Source: Stenopsyche tienmushanensis
Lineage: Eukaryota > Arthropoda > Insecta > Trichoptera > Stenopsychidae
Length of the DNA stretch: 64,000 bases
Assembly (NCBI GenBank): GCA_008973525.1
Contig: WACJ01000260.1
Span: 62,001-126,000, forward strand
Direction of reading: 5' to 3'
Under the pieces are notes generated by a model. The model searched no databases. It worked only from the letters and a program-made list of their open reading frames with translations, and was not told where the DNA came from. Within the stretch, counting starts at the first letter, position 1. Each line of letters begins with the position of its first letter. Shown here one piece after another: positions 45,420 through 56,279 of the stretch. The position numbers were made by a program, and so were the translations under genes.

Positions 45420-46150
45420 GCAAGCATCGACATTGATCATAATTGTTTAAAACACTCAAGCTTTATTGCAAAATATTAATTGCCTCCTTTAAAATAATTA
45501 TTTTAATTATCCATTGAACGAATATTAAATATCTTCCGGATTAAGATTGTTCAAGCGCTTAAAAAAAGATTTAAAGCATCCCTGATTCTAACTGGATTAA
45601 ATGTTACTATCATCATCATAGTGCAGCCACAAACAGTTTACTGCAGAACTATGGGCCTTTTCAATATACATTCACAGGAAAGGGCTACATCTATCTCGTC
45701 TGTATCATACATTCACCTCCTCATTCGCGCTCAACAGGGAGTGTGATAGGTTTGTAAAGACTGAGTTGTTTTCTTCTGAAGACGATGGACTACTCTTGAC
45801 GACCTTTTTGATTCCACTGGAAAGGACTTTCTGGAGTGCAAAGAATCCAGTCCCTCCTTTTCTCGCTAGGGAGTTGCCGGGCTAACTTTAGGCGCCTCAA
45901 AAATAGGCTATTTTCACGATTTTTTTTAGAGGATTTTCGCTAAAAATTATGAGATAAAATGGATCTTATGTAACAAACACATCTTTCAAGTATATGAAAA
46001 AAAAATGTTTTTATTTTTTTGAACAATTATTATAATAAAACAGTAGCATCGAAAAACCCGTGTAGAAATGTTATGTTCGTGGCTTGTTGATGGTATCTCT
46101 GAGGTGGGTCATTTGAAACAAAAAAATAAAACAGTTTTAAATTCAGTGTA
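45420..46150. other. Start of the presumed SDR intron 1
   Basis: Contains a more balanced block at about 45640-45900 without recognised domains, then AT-rich DNA. No SDR exon 2 was found. Confidence 0.4.
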
Positions 46151-46155
46151 TCAGT

Positions 46156-46316
46156 GACTATAGCGCATATCATCAGATTTTTGATATTTGCGAAAATAAC
46201 AAAATGGCGCACGTTTTACGAAAAAGTAAAAAAAAAACGCGTTTTTTTGCAGTTTTTTGTAAAAAAAAATACTTAAAATCAAAATTTCAAAAATCCGATG
46301 ATATGCGCTATAGCCA
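46156..46316. repeat. Inverted repeat with about 32-bp arms
   Basis: CTATAGCGCATATCATCAGA (from 46158) and its mirror TCCGATGATATGCGCTATAG (46294-46313) form near-perfect arms that extend through TTTTTGA, separated by about 100 bp. It directly precedes the Mutator-like fragment at 46385-46780 and may be part of the same element. Confidence 0.65.
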
Positions 46317-46384
46317 TAACTATGAAGAATATGTCATTCAAATTTCATGACAATCGGCTGGATAGATTCCGAAATTTCATCAAC

Positions 46385-46780
46385 AAGCCACCGAAAAACC
46401 TTGTTTTGAGATAAACGCGTTTAAAGTTTTGGTTGCAGAAAAATTGCCCAGACACAGCTGTTGAAACACTCGTTGTTATTTTGGGCATTGCCTCCGAAGA
46501 TCTTCATAAATCGGTTTTAAAACCTCGTGAACATCCTCAGCTAGAGCAGAATGATGTTTAAAAGTTTCTATCTGATTGTTTTTCACCACTTTCTTGTACT
46601 TGCACCATGAGTCTGAACAATACGTATGCAGTCGGGTGCTCTCAGGTAGTCACCCAAAAATGTAGTTAGACTCGTCCGATCTTTATGAAATTTCGATATA
46701 ACATTTTTGAAGATATGTACTTTCAAATTTTAAAATAAAATAAAAATCGATTTTTTAAATTTGTAAAGTGAGAAGACGCC
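46385..46780 (-). mobile_element. Mutator-like transposase fragment, copy 1
   Basis: The minus strand reads SWCKYKKVVKNNQIETFKHH, SALAEDVHEVLKPIYEDLRR and, after a shift, NAQNNNECFNSCVWAIF. A WCKY motif, then ..KPI.EDL, then the conserved (T/A)QNNNE.FN..VW box is the signature of a transposase-like domain found in many animal genomes (Pfam calls it Mutator-like transposase; name from memory). It is over 90 percent identical by eye to 55862-56272 in the opposite orientation. Confidence 0.7.
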
Positions 46781-46861
46781 GTAAGTGCATCTCAGATTCA
46801 AATCCAGAATATAGTTGAAATCTTCACCAAAATACCAAATTTGATTGATATAAAATAGTAG

Positions 46862-46931
46862 TACAATCAAACCTTCTATAGCGTCGATATAGGGACTACA
46901 CTATAGAAGAAAAACGCTATAGAAGGTTAGA
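46862..46931 (+). mobile_element. pogo-like element end with hairpin
   Basis: ACAATCAAACCTTCTATAGCG, then a mirror CGCTATAGAAGGTTAGACAC 40 bp later, repeats the design of the Tigger left end at 40222 (AACCTC..TTATCC followed by its own mirror). Only this end is visible. Confidence 0.5.
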
Positions 46932-47091
46932 CACTCATACAAAATTTGTACTTTTGACTGTATTTTCGATCGATCGTCTCGATCCAAATATTCTGTATTT
47001 GAAATATTTAATACTGCGGCGTTTTAATAAAATCATGCAAGATCACCTATAATTGACTAATGCCAACACTGATGATAATGAAAAGGGCGTC

Positions 47092-47126
47092 TTAACCCTA
47101 TAAATACCGTGCGCACAGATCTGTGC
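47092..47126. repeat. TTAACCCTATAAATACC end with GCACAGATCTGTGC palindrome
   Basis: TTAACCC at 47092-47098 followed by a perfect 14-bp palindrome (47113-47126). A TTAACCC terminus with a nearby palindrome is common in piggyBac-type elements; the other end was not found. Confidence 0.5.
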
Positions 47127-47129
47127 ATT

Positions 47130-48900
47130 AATAATTATCCACTGCAAATATCAGCCTATCTGAAATAGCACTTTAAGAAGGTCCTTTTTTATTAGCCATT
47201 ATTTTAATGTCTTGCTATCAACTATTGCATACACATTCATCATTTTGCCGCAGAAGAAGTGTCATAGTTAACAATCTGCTTAAAGTAAACATGTAAAAAA
47301 TGTGGGATCATCTACTGTAGTCTGTTGTCTCGAATCATATAATAAGCTGACAACGTATACATTTTTTTTAAAAGTATTGTTTAATGATCGTATTGTTTAT
47401 ATTTAACAAACATGTACATTCGTTTCATTTAACACATTACATACGGGCGAAGCTCACGCGCGTTTGACGCAGACAAACTTTCAACGTCGTACGTAAAAAA
47501 TGTATACATATTTACATAAAATGCCATTACTTTAACATTATTTTTAAGATGATCATTGGCGTAACGCCCTCAAACAATTATTTGCAAAAAATTAATTTTA
47601 ACTGATGTCAAACACAAGACGTAATTCATAAAAATATGCTTGTTTCCCGTATGCAATGTGTTAAACTCATATTTATATTTCTTTATTGATACGCAAGCCA
47701 GTTTGATTAATTCTTAACGGTATTTATAGGTATTGCATCAACATTTTTCAACAATTAATTGCATAATTCATATAATTAACATCTTATTGATATCTAATCA
47801 ATATATGAATTTATAGAATAATAGATATTTAATTAAAGTCATGACTACATACACATATTAGCATAGTGCTGACAACTGTAGCCTTTAAAACACGTTTAAA
47901 TCATTCGTCGTCTCTTAATCAATTATTGGCTCAATAAGATATTAAACATTTTATTGTTTAAGTTATTGCCATATAGGAAAACCACTATTATTGAACTTCA
48001 ATTCCTATTAGCAACAATTTGCCTTTTTAGTGGTCCCATAAATTGAACATAAAACATTGTGCAATCATCCAATCAGTTTCATACATCTATTAAAGTTTAA
48101 GACCCAATAAGAGCCAAGGTTGAGTTTCGAAAATATGTTGAACCGTCGCCATAACCAAAAGATGCACACGAATTATCATCATCGATTGATTCCAAAGGTT
48201 TATCTACATATATTATGAAATGCACGCAATTAACACTCAGCTTCAACAAGGTTATATTCTTTCAAGAAGTCATTTCTAGGATTGTTTGTTCGCTTTTTTA
48301 TTTGCGAAATCGCTGTTAAAAGTCATAATGAAAATGTAGTAACTCAAAGGAGGAAATATTATAGTTTACATTATCAAACTCTTATGAAATATCGCAACTT
48401 TTTTGCTCTTTCTTAGCATCTCGACGCGCAAAACATAAAAAATGATGTACTCAAGAGAAAGCAGTCTTATTGATTGACATGAGGTCAAAATGCCATACAC
48501 ATTATACCCAGATACAATGCAAACTGTAATATTTCAAAACTAGTCGTCGTATGTTGGGCAGATTTCAAGAAAAATACATTATTACACAAAAATTGTCTGT
48601 ATCCTGTTTAATATTTACTACCTTATTAATTCAAAAACGGTGTCAAACGCTTGAATGATGATCATGTTTACGTAATATATTTGAGCTTGACCTATGAATC
48701 TTGCTGATTTGCACGCAATATTTCGCTCTAAATTATTTTATCAAAAATCATGTTGTTCTTTTACACGGCTCGTTAGATTAGACGTTGCTGATCTTTGCAC
48801 TGTTTTATCTAAACAAAATTGCTTTTAATATCCATTGAACGATGTTTAAAAGAGTGTCAATCTCAAAATCAAGAAACAAACACGTTTTTTTAGAAATAAT
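47130..48900. other. Presumed intronic AT-rich stretch
   Basis: No exon, RNA gene or clear element recognised. Confidence 0.4.
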
Positions 48901-48929
48901 TCAAAGCCCAACATGATTTTGTGCGATCT

Positions 48930-50184
48930 TTTTTTGCCTCTTCTTGTGCGATTTTGAAGTTATGCGGTTTATTTTAATTTCATAAAGAGTACGTATCGAA
49001 GTATTTTGGATAAAATAGAAAATACATCATCAACATTAACCGAAAACCGAAAAAATATTGCAACTTTGGACTGTTTAAATCATGTTGCTGGAAACTTGAA
49101 ATTTTGAATTTTGAAAAAATCGATTTTGTTTTTTTTTGTTGCATTTTTTCAATGTTTCGTCTATTAAAAATACATCCTCCAAAGAAATTTCCAAAATTCT
49201 AATTACTGACGAAGTTATAGTCTTTTTAGTGACGCGGCAACTAAGCCGCTCCTACCAGAATGAAATCTTTAAAGGCGTTTTTCTCGGAACTACTTTTTTC
49301 AACGCGGTTGACACCATATCTCAAGTTCTAATTAACTGATTTACTTCAAATTGCGTAAAAATCTTTTTAATGTAATCTTCTATTGTTCCTACCAGATTTA
49401 TGTTAAAATTTAATTTTTAACTATTATAAAAAAAATTAAAACTGTGAAAAAATAAGATCAAAAATGATTATTTTTAAACAGTCTAGTTTTTTAAACGCCA
49501 TTTTGTGAAAATTTCTTCTTTTTTGAGGTAATTAAGAATTATATTTTTAGAAAGAAAAAATCTGCATAGAACAATAGTTACATTGACACTGCACATACTA
49601 ATATATTTCTTCCGAAGAAGAGAGCGATTTTGAGTCATTTCGAAAATCGCAATGAAAATTATCATACAGCGATGATAGTATTTAAAATAATTATTATTTC
49701 TCTAGGACAGCGGTTCTTAAACAGTCCGCGGACCCCTGGGGGTCCGCGAAGCTATTACTGGGGGTCCGCGGAGACATAAAAATATATTTATCTATCCTTG
49801 AACAAGATATTTTTGTGGAACTATTTACAGAAAACATAATAAAAAGATCTATTTGACCAATTAATGTTTGTTTGTTTGAAAAATTAAGTCACAAGGGTTG
49901 AAATGGGGTCCACCAAAAAAAGTTTGTTCAAGAGGGGGTCCGTGAAAGAAATTTTGCTCAAGAAGGGGTCCGTGGACTACATAAGTTTAAGAAGCGCTGC
50001 TGTAGGGGATTTTTAATTGCCTTCTCGTTTTCTTGAACTCCTATTAATTTTTTTTTGTGCGATTTTGGGTTTATTTTATATAGCTGTTTCAAAGTTATGC
50101 GATTTTGAAAAATCCGTGGAACGCCAAATAAGTTATAGCTTTTTTGTGCGATTTTCCGCGGAACACACAAAAAAGGCTTAAGTG
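48930..50184. mobile_element. Tigger-like element (TATGCG family), larger copy with a nested hAT MITE
   Basis: Left part GTGCGATTTTGAAGTTATGCG then TTTCATAAAGAGTACGTAT matches the beginning of 34411-34903; right part GTGCGATTTTCCGCGGAACA and GGCTTAAGTG|TA is the end. At 1.25 kb it is more than twice the length of the 34411 copy. It contains the hAT MITE at 49708-49999 plus about 400 bp absent from the short copy, in which no intact transposase is readable. The left terminal CACT has been lost. Confidence 0.65.
49708..49999. mobile_element. hAT MITE, 292 bp
   Basis: Inverted ends CAGCGGTTCTTAAAC and GTTTAAGAAGCGCTG, flanked by CTCTAGGA and CTGTAGGG, a diverged 8-bp target duplication (6 of 8 matches). 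The inside has four GGGGTCCGYGR-type repeats. These features fit hAT elements. It is inserted in the Tigger-like element at 48930-50184. Confidence 0.8.
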
Positions 50185-50189
50185 TACGT

Positions 50190-50880
50190 TAGATTATTCA
50201 AATTCAAATCTGCATTTATTTAATACGCCAAATCAAATGTTACTGATTTCAATCATTGTAGTTTTATCAATTATCTATTTTTAAATACTCGATTTAAAAG
50301 GTAGGGTTTAAAAAAATCGAACAAACATTTCTTCACTTTATTGCTGCTATTAAATTCACCTACTTATTTTTAATTTGGTACTAATTTGCGTATCAGGAAT
50401 TGATAGAATAAGTTTATCGTTTTAAAGTGAACCATAGACGTAAGATAATGTGCCTGGACAAGAATTCCATAAATATTATTAGGACATTTGGGTTGGTCGT
50501 AGCCACAGCAAGGACGACCAGTTTACTCAATATTTGCCAAATCTCAGAGATTGTGACAACTCTAACCTCGTCCTCTTCTCAACAAAATGTCACAATGTAT
50601 GTTGGCTTATGCTAACCGAAGACGGAAAAACCATGTCATATTATGATTAAATATAGACCATGGTACAGCCAACTTGAGTCCTTACAAAATCGTCATGATG
50701 CGTGGGATTCGAAGGTCTAGTTGCGTAATATTGAAAAATCTGACAGCGCCCTGGAATGTGGCGTTTTCAATAGGAACACTTGTCCACAAACTACAATAGG
50801 AATTATTCAAATCAGGATATAATAAATACGGCGCAGTGAATGAGTATACAAGTTCTTGTCTTGGATTTCGCTTTCTTTAA
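50190..50880. other. Presumed intronic stretch
   Basis: No recognised gene. Composition rises towards the GC-richer block that starts near 50880. Confidence 0.35.
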
Positions 50881-50919
50881 CGACAGAACGTTTACTCCCG
50901 TTCTTGAGAAAACGGCCAA

Positions 50920-51204
50920 TCACTCTCCACGACGATTCGTCACAGTTTCAATGGATCGCTTATGAATTCGTTTGGCCATTTCTCGCGACGATTCCACCAT
51001 CATAGATGGTGGTATCAATGCTCGATAGCGTGAGGCAAGTTTCTCAAATGTTCCGCCTGAGCTGCGACTACCACTTAATTGTGTTGAGTAGAACTGTGTC
51101 ACATCTTGCATCATCACTGCAGCTGGTTCCATCATATGCGCGAACGACAAAATCACCACTAAAAATCGAATGCTTCGGCACACAACCGTGCATGTCAAGT
51201 GCCC
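50920..51204 (-). other. Open frame in GC-richer block, origin unknown
   Basis: From a stop near 51205 the minus strand is open for 94 codons without an early ATG. It reads FLVVILSFAHMMEPAAVMMQ (hydrophobic), DVTQFYSTQLSGSRSSGGTF, EKLASRYRALIPPSMMVESS and a basic end REMAKRIHKRSIETVTNRRG before a stop; a shifted frame stays open a little further. The block 50880-51300 is GC-richer than its surroundings. It could be an exon of a nested gene, a transposon or viral-type insertion, or a processed relic. I recognise no family. Confidence 0.35.
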
Positions 51205-51299
51205 TTAAGCACCGATTGCTTGAAATCCTGAGTAGCTACGAGAATTCATGACCACGAAGCCATCCCGACTGGGTTCTTTGAGTGCCAAAGCTGTCTGAC

Positions 51300-52165
51300 C
51301 TAGACCTACACTTTCGCAATGATTCTTTGATTAACGCATTCGAAAAGCTCAGATGTGCGTAAGACAACATGCTATTTTAAATCTGCAGTAGGCCAAGATC
51401 AATTTTAAATATGCTGTATAATTGCTAACCGAGAGCCGACGCAGAGCAGCATATTGCAAAATTTTACGTGTTATTTCAATACAGCATTATGATTCCACGA
51501 ATATGAATCAGTGACTGTTGATGTACAGCTCCGGGTCGCAAAATGATGGCTGAAAATATGAATTGTTTTAGATTGACAATCCACACCATAAATTAGTCAT
51601 AAAATATCAAAATTCGTAAATGCAATTAGTCAACCCTAATATCAGAAACACGAACCAATAAGACCGACAATTTGACGAACATTGGTAGAGTTGGGTATAA
51701 AAAAATGATAAACCTAGTGTTAAATACATTGACAAATCATTGTTTTAAGTATGCTTTAGGGATTGAAATGAGTGTTTGATTATATAGATCCATTGCTTTC
51801 CGATTTTCTTCTTCATAAATGAGTAAACCTGTATAATATTAATTTTATAGGAATTTTTATGTCGGTGATGATGTATGAGTGGATCATCATTATTTTAAAT
51901 TGTGTTCCATGAAGGAAACGATCTCAAATGAAGAAGAAATAAGTTAAAATTATAAAAAAACCCTACGAACTTATTGAGTGATGTGTTACTATTTTTTGAA
52001 TTGATTATCTGTTATAAAAAAATTCTAATCAGTTTTGTTTACCGAAATATTTCAGCCATTAATGTATGAAAAGTGTTGGAAAATTGCTTATTGCCTTTTT
52101 CGTTGACGAAAATCATCAAATTAAAATACAATAATAGGTTTTTCCCATATTCTTCATTCATGTTA
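51300..52165. other. Presumed intronic AT-rich stretch
   Basis: Nothing recognised. Confidence 0.4.
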
Positions 52166-52169
52166 AGTA

Positions 52170-53254
52170 AAGCGGAAAGAAATGTCATTTTTTTCGTTGT
52201 TTGGAGAAAAAAATATTTTAATATAAGCTATACAATATTACTCCACTAAATAATTTCCATTATTATTTATAATCACACTCTACAGATTAGGTAGCCTTTT
52301 AATGCCTCTTTCGTAAAATTCGGCCGGTTTTCCATTAAAGTAAGAATCCAAATGATTTTTCACTTGTTCCATAGAAATGAAGTTTTTATCGCGAAGCGAA
52401 TGTTCTAATAACTTAAAAAGATGATAGTCTGAAGGTGCAATATCAAGAGAATATGGTGGATGTTGCAGCACTTCCAAATCCAGCTCCCTTATTTTGTTCT
52501 GCATAATCTTTGCTTATGATCTTGCATTATCAAGCTGTAATATTCTTCTTTAGTTGTTAACTAGAATTAATCGCTTTTTGAGCTTTTATAAACCTATCTA
52601 ATCGTGCACACTATAGCTCTGCTGTGACAGTTTGGCCAGGTTTTAATAATTCGCAGTGAATTACACCAAAAAAATCCCACCAAACACAAAGGAGAACCTT
52701 TTTCGAGAATAATGACGGTCGAAGGTTAGAAACAGGTACTTGATTTCAAGAAAGCCACTGTTTTTTCCTTCTCGGACTATTGTAGAGAACCCACTTCTCA
52801 TCCCCAGTAATGATCCTTCTTAAAAATGGATCGGTTTTATACTTGGACAATAGCGATAAACAAATGGTTATCCGTTGTTCCAAGACCGTTGATGACAACT
52901 CGTGCGGTACCCATATTCCCGGTCTATGTTTTTTCCCGAGTTTTTTCAAATGGTCTTTTACTGTCGACCAGGGACAGCCAATGTCTAGCGATATGTAACC
53001 ACAGATGTTCTGGGGAGCTTCTTTTGCTTTTAATCTTTATCGAATAAAAACAGTGAACAAGATCGTAAATGTGTCTCATCAATTTCTGGCCTGGACATTT
53101 CAAATACGGCTAAAAAATATAAAAAATATTTGAAAAAGTAAGACAAATAACAGAGCTTCAAAATGACACCAACTTTGACGTATTCACTTGACAGCAACCC
53201 GAGACAAACTGACGACAAAGACGCAACCAAAAAAAATGACATTTCTTTCCGCTT
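52170..53254 (-). mobile_element. mariner element, copy 1 (D,D34D type), inactive
   Basis: A 1085-bp element between TA dinucleotides (52168-52169 and 53255-53256). The terminal inverted repeats begin AAGCGGAAAGAAATGTCATT at the left and are mirrored at the right. The minus strand reads, with shifts, SRPEIDETHLRSC, LGKKHRPGIWVPHELSSTVL, IITGDEKWVLYNSPRRKKQW (first catalytic Asp) and NKIRELDLEVLQHPPYSLDI, APSDYHLFKLLEHSLRDKNF (third Asp), to the tail ERGIKRLPN. The segment with the second Asp (HDNARPH in copy 2) is partly deleted, and there are several frameshifts and stops. Confidence 0.9.
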
Positions 53255-53259
53255 TATCT

Positions 53260-55300
53260 AATGTATATGATAATTTTGTCTATTTGTCTTGTGTTAAACT
53301 ACTTTGTTCAAATTATATTAATTTCAAGACGACTTTTCAACAAGTACTTAATAGTTTCAGTACTAATTAAACATATTGAGAAGCTTATCCTTATTTATTC
53401 ATCTGTGGAAAGCAGTAGGAAAATTAAATTCTGATGAGTTTATTGTCATTTTTAATTTTCCTAAAACACACAAAAGTAGAAATAAATTGTCTTCAATGTT
53501 GGTTTTAACGTAACATAGTTGTGCTTAAGAGTAAAATATATATTTTATGCAATAACAATACTTCTATAATATTTTCTTGAGTAAGAAAATTAACGTGTTT
53601 AGTTTACTATGTCTTAAGCCAAATTGCTTGCGAAAAGTAATGGCAGATTTCCTGTATATACGCGTGGTATACTTGATAGCATCTATTATCTACAAAAGTG
53701 AAAGATATCCATTATTAATACAGTACTAATCATTGATATCCTTTAAGACACTACCACTGGCAATTTCATCAAAATTACAACATTTCCATGAAAGCAACCA
53801 GTTTTCTTCGGGATTTAAGCGTGTAAAAACGGGTACTACTACGTTGGCGAATATTAATTGTGCAAAAAAGAAGCTCACTACTGACCTTGCTAAATCAAAT
53901 CAAACAAGAATTCGTTTACGTACACCAAACAATCAAGTTTTTTTTATCAACAACATGACCTATAAATCAATAGAAAATTATCGATGAAAGGCTTTCAAGG
54001 ACGCTTCGGTTTTCTTTTCAAATTCAAAAGATTATTATGAAACTGCACAGTCCATCGATTTGCGCTTAAGTGATTTTCTATGCATGGGTTTATAACCAAC
54101 CAAGTTTTGTATTTGTAAAAGTCGAAGTTTATCGACCTTTAATGTCTATACATTTCTATGGCATTTGAAGAAATTGCAACATGGGTATTCATGTCAAGGT
54201 GTGCATTATTAAACTTATTGAAAATAAACCTAAATCTGATTTAATATTGATGCTTTATAGATCCTATACTATATTAAACATTTTCAACTGTATTGTATGT
54301 ATTTAAATGAGTAATATCTTTACTTTGTGAATCGATGACTAATCAGATTTGCATAATAATAAATTATTTTATTTATATGCATAAATTGATTTTACATTGT
54401 GTTTGATGATTTCACATCATTTATTAGAGGTCGAATGATTAAAACAAGAAATGTTAAAATCGATATTTTTATTGAACTACTGTCGGTTTACATATCTAAC
54501 AACTCTTTGTGTAAATTTTGATCCATTAAATTGTTGAAGATTCACCTGTAATATAGATCAGCGAGTGGTCATAAATGAGCAAGAGCATGCTTGGGTCATA
54601 GTGATCGCCTATTATCGTTCAAATGATTTCCGTAGTTAGAATTTATGATTTGACAAACCAAAATACAATTACTGATTATCATAATCATCAGTGCCATTTT
54701 GATCTCTTGCAAAACCTTGAAATATATACATAATCACCATTACTTCAATACGTTGATGATCGATTTGATGATATTAAACAATAAGAGACGTGCATCCCAA
54801 CACACATAATACGATACGAAGAAGAAACTGATTGACTTATAATATCAAGTATAATTACCAAGTATAGCATTAAAAATATGCTTTGTCAAACCAAAAACAT
54901 GACTTAATTCAATGACGACGGTTTTTATTTTACCTTCAAAGCACAATGATTATTTTTTCCCCTTTAAATCTTTTAACATTTTAATGTTATTAATCACTCA
55001 TTAACTAAGCAGGGTGTAATTTGAATGTATAAGAACGAAAAATGCATTAGTAACCCAAGCAACAATCAAAAAATCGTTAATTTTTTTTAAAATTGCTGTG
55101 TTATACGAATCATAAAGCCAAAACTAACATATGGTTAGAATCTAAAGGTAGAAAAGGCCATTATATTTGAAAAAAATTATATATATATATATAAAAATAT
55201 ATTGTTCTTGACATAATTTCCGCCAAATTTGCTTCATCAATATCATGTATCTTATTCAAAATCCTTTGCAATGTTTCCTTGATGTAATGAATTTTAAGGT
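53260..55300. other. Presumed intronic AT-rich stretch
   Basis: An 84-codon frame at 53733-53987 (plus; FHESNQFSSGFKRVKTGTTT) has no recognised domain and is not called. Otherwise no features. Confidence 0.35.
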
Positions 55301-55359
55301 TTCGTTTGACCCCGCGCGTTGATATCTTTTATTACCCGTGATCTTTCCTAGTTTATTTG

Positions 55360-56272
55360 TTTAAGGGATCATCTCACTTTGACGGCCCAAAATACAATAT
55401 AAGCAATTTTTACCATTTTTTTCGCAGTAAATACACCGTATAAATAAATGAATCTTTTCGAGATTTATTATGGCACTCTTATATAATACTAAAAAAAATC
55501 GTAATTAAAAAATATGTATTATATCGTTTTTAAAACATCAAAATGGCATGTCAAAAAAGATGCAAGATCGCAACTTTCATTAGTTTTTTTCATTCAGGGT
55601 ACCTGAAAAAAAAGTTGAAAAGATTCTTAATCTATATTATATAACACTCAAATAATACTTTTTGTTTAAAAGTAACAAAAAGGCGCTGATTTGAAAAAAA
55701 GTTTGGAAAAGTACAACTTTTTTGGGGTATGTTTTTAATGTAAAACGTAAGATAAAATACATATTTTGACATGATTTTGCGTACTGTCATAGCCATACAT
55801 GTGTAAAATAAGCTCGTAAAATTTCAGACTCAGCGTCGACTTAGGTTTTCGAAATTCTTTAAGGCGTCTTATCACTTTACAAATTTAAAAAAATCGATTT
55901 TTATTTTATTTTAAATTTTGAAGGTACATATCTTTAAAAATGTTATATCGAAATTTCATAAAGATCGGACAAGTTTAACTACATTTTTGGGCGACCGTTA
56001 GGTGACTACTTGAGAGCACCCGGCTGCATACATATTGTTCAGACTCATGGTGCAAGTACAAGAAAGTGGTGAAAAAAAATCAGATAGAAACTTTTAAACA
56101 TCTTTCTGCTCTAGCTGAAGATGTTCACGAGGTTTTGAAACCGATTTATGAAGATCTTCGGAGGAAATACCCAAAATAACAACGAGTGTTTCAACAGCTG
56201 TGTCAGGGCAATTTTTCTGCAACCAAAACTTTAAACGCGTTTATCTCAAAACAAGGTTTTTCGGTGGCTTTT
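55360..56272 (+). mobile_element. Mutator-like element fragment, copy 2 (longer)
   Basis: 55862-56272 is the inverted near-copy of 46385-46780, with the same WCKY...LKPIYEDL...QNNNE.FN remnants. Upstream, 55360-55850 (GATCATCTCACTTTGAC, TAAAACGTAAGATAAAATAC, CATAGCCATACATGTGTAAA) matches the two halves of the interrupted copy at 60685-61800. These pieces together outline a longer element with decayed coding content. Its termini are not defined. Confidence 0.65.
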
Positions 56273-56279
56273 TGAATAC

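Noticed and set aside
44973..45440. 155-codon minus-strand open frame
   Set aside because: It lies antisense to the SDR exon and its CpG-rich 5' region; the sense strand has the clear TGxxxGxG motif, so the antisense frame is a by-product.
55175..55195. AT dinucleotide run
   Set aside because: Simple low-complexity DNA common in this composition; no structure beyond it.
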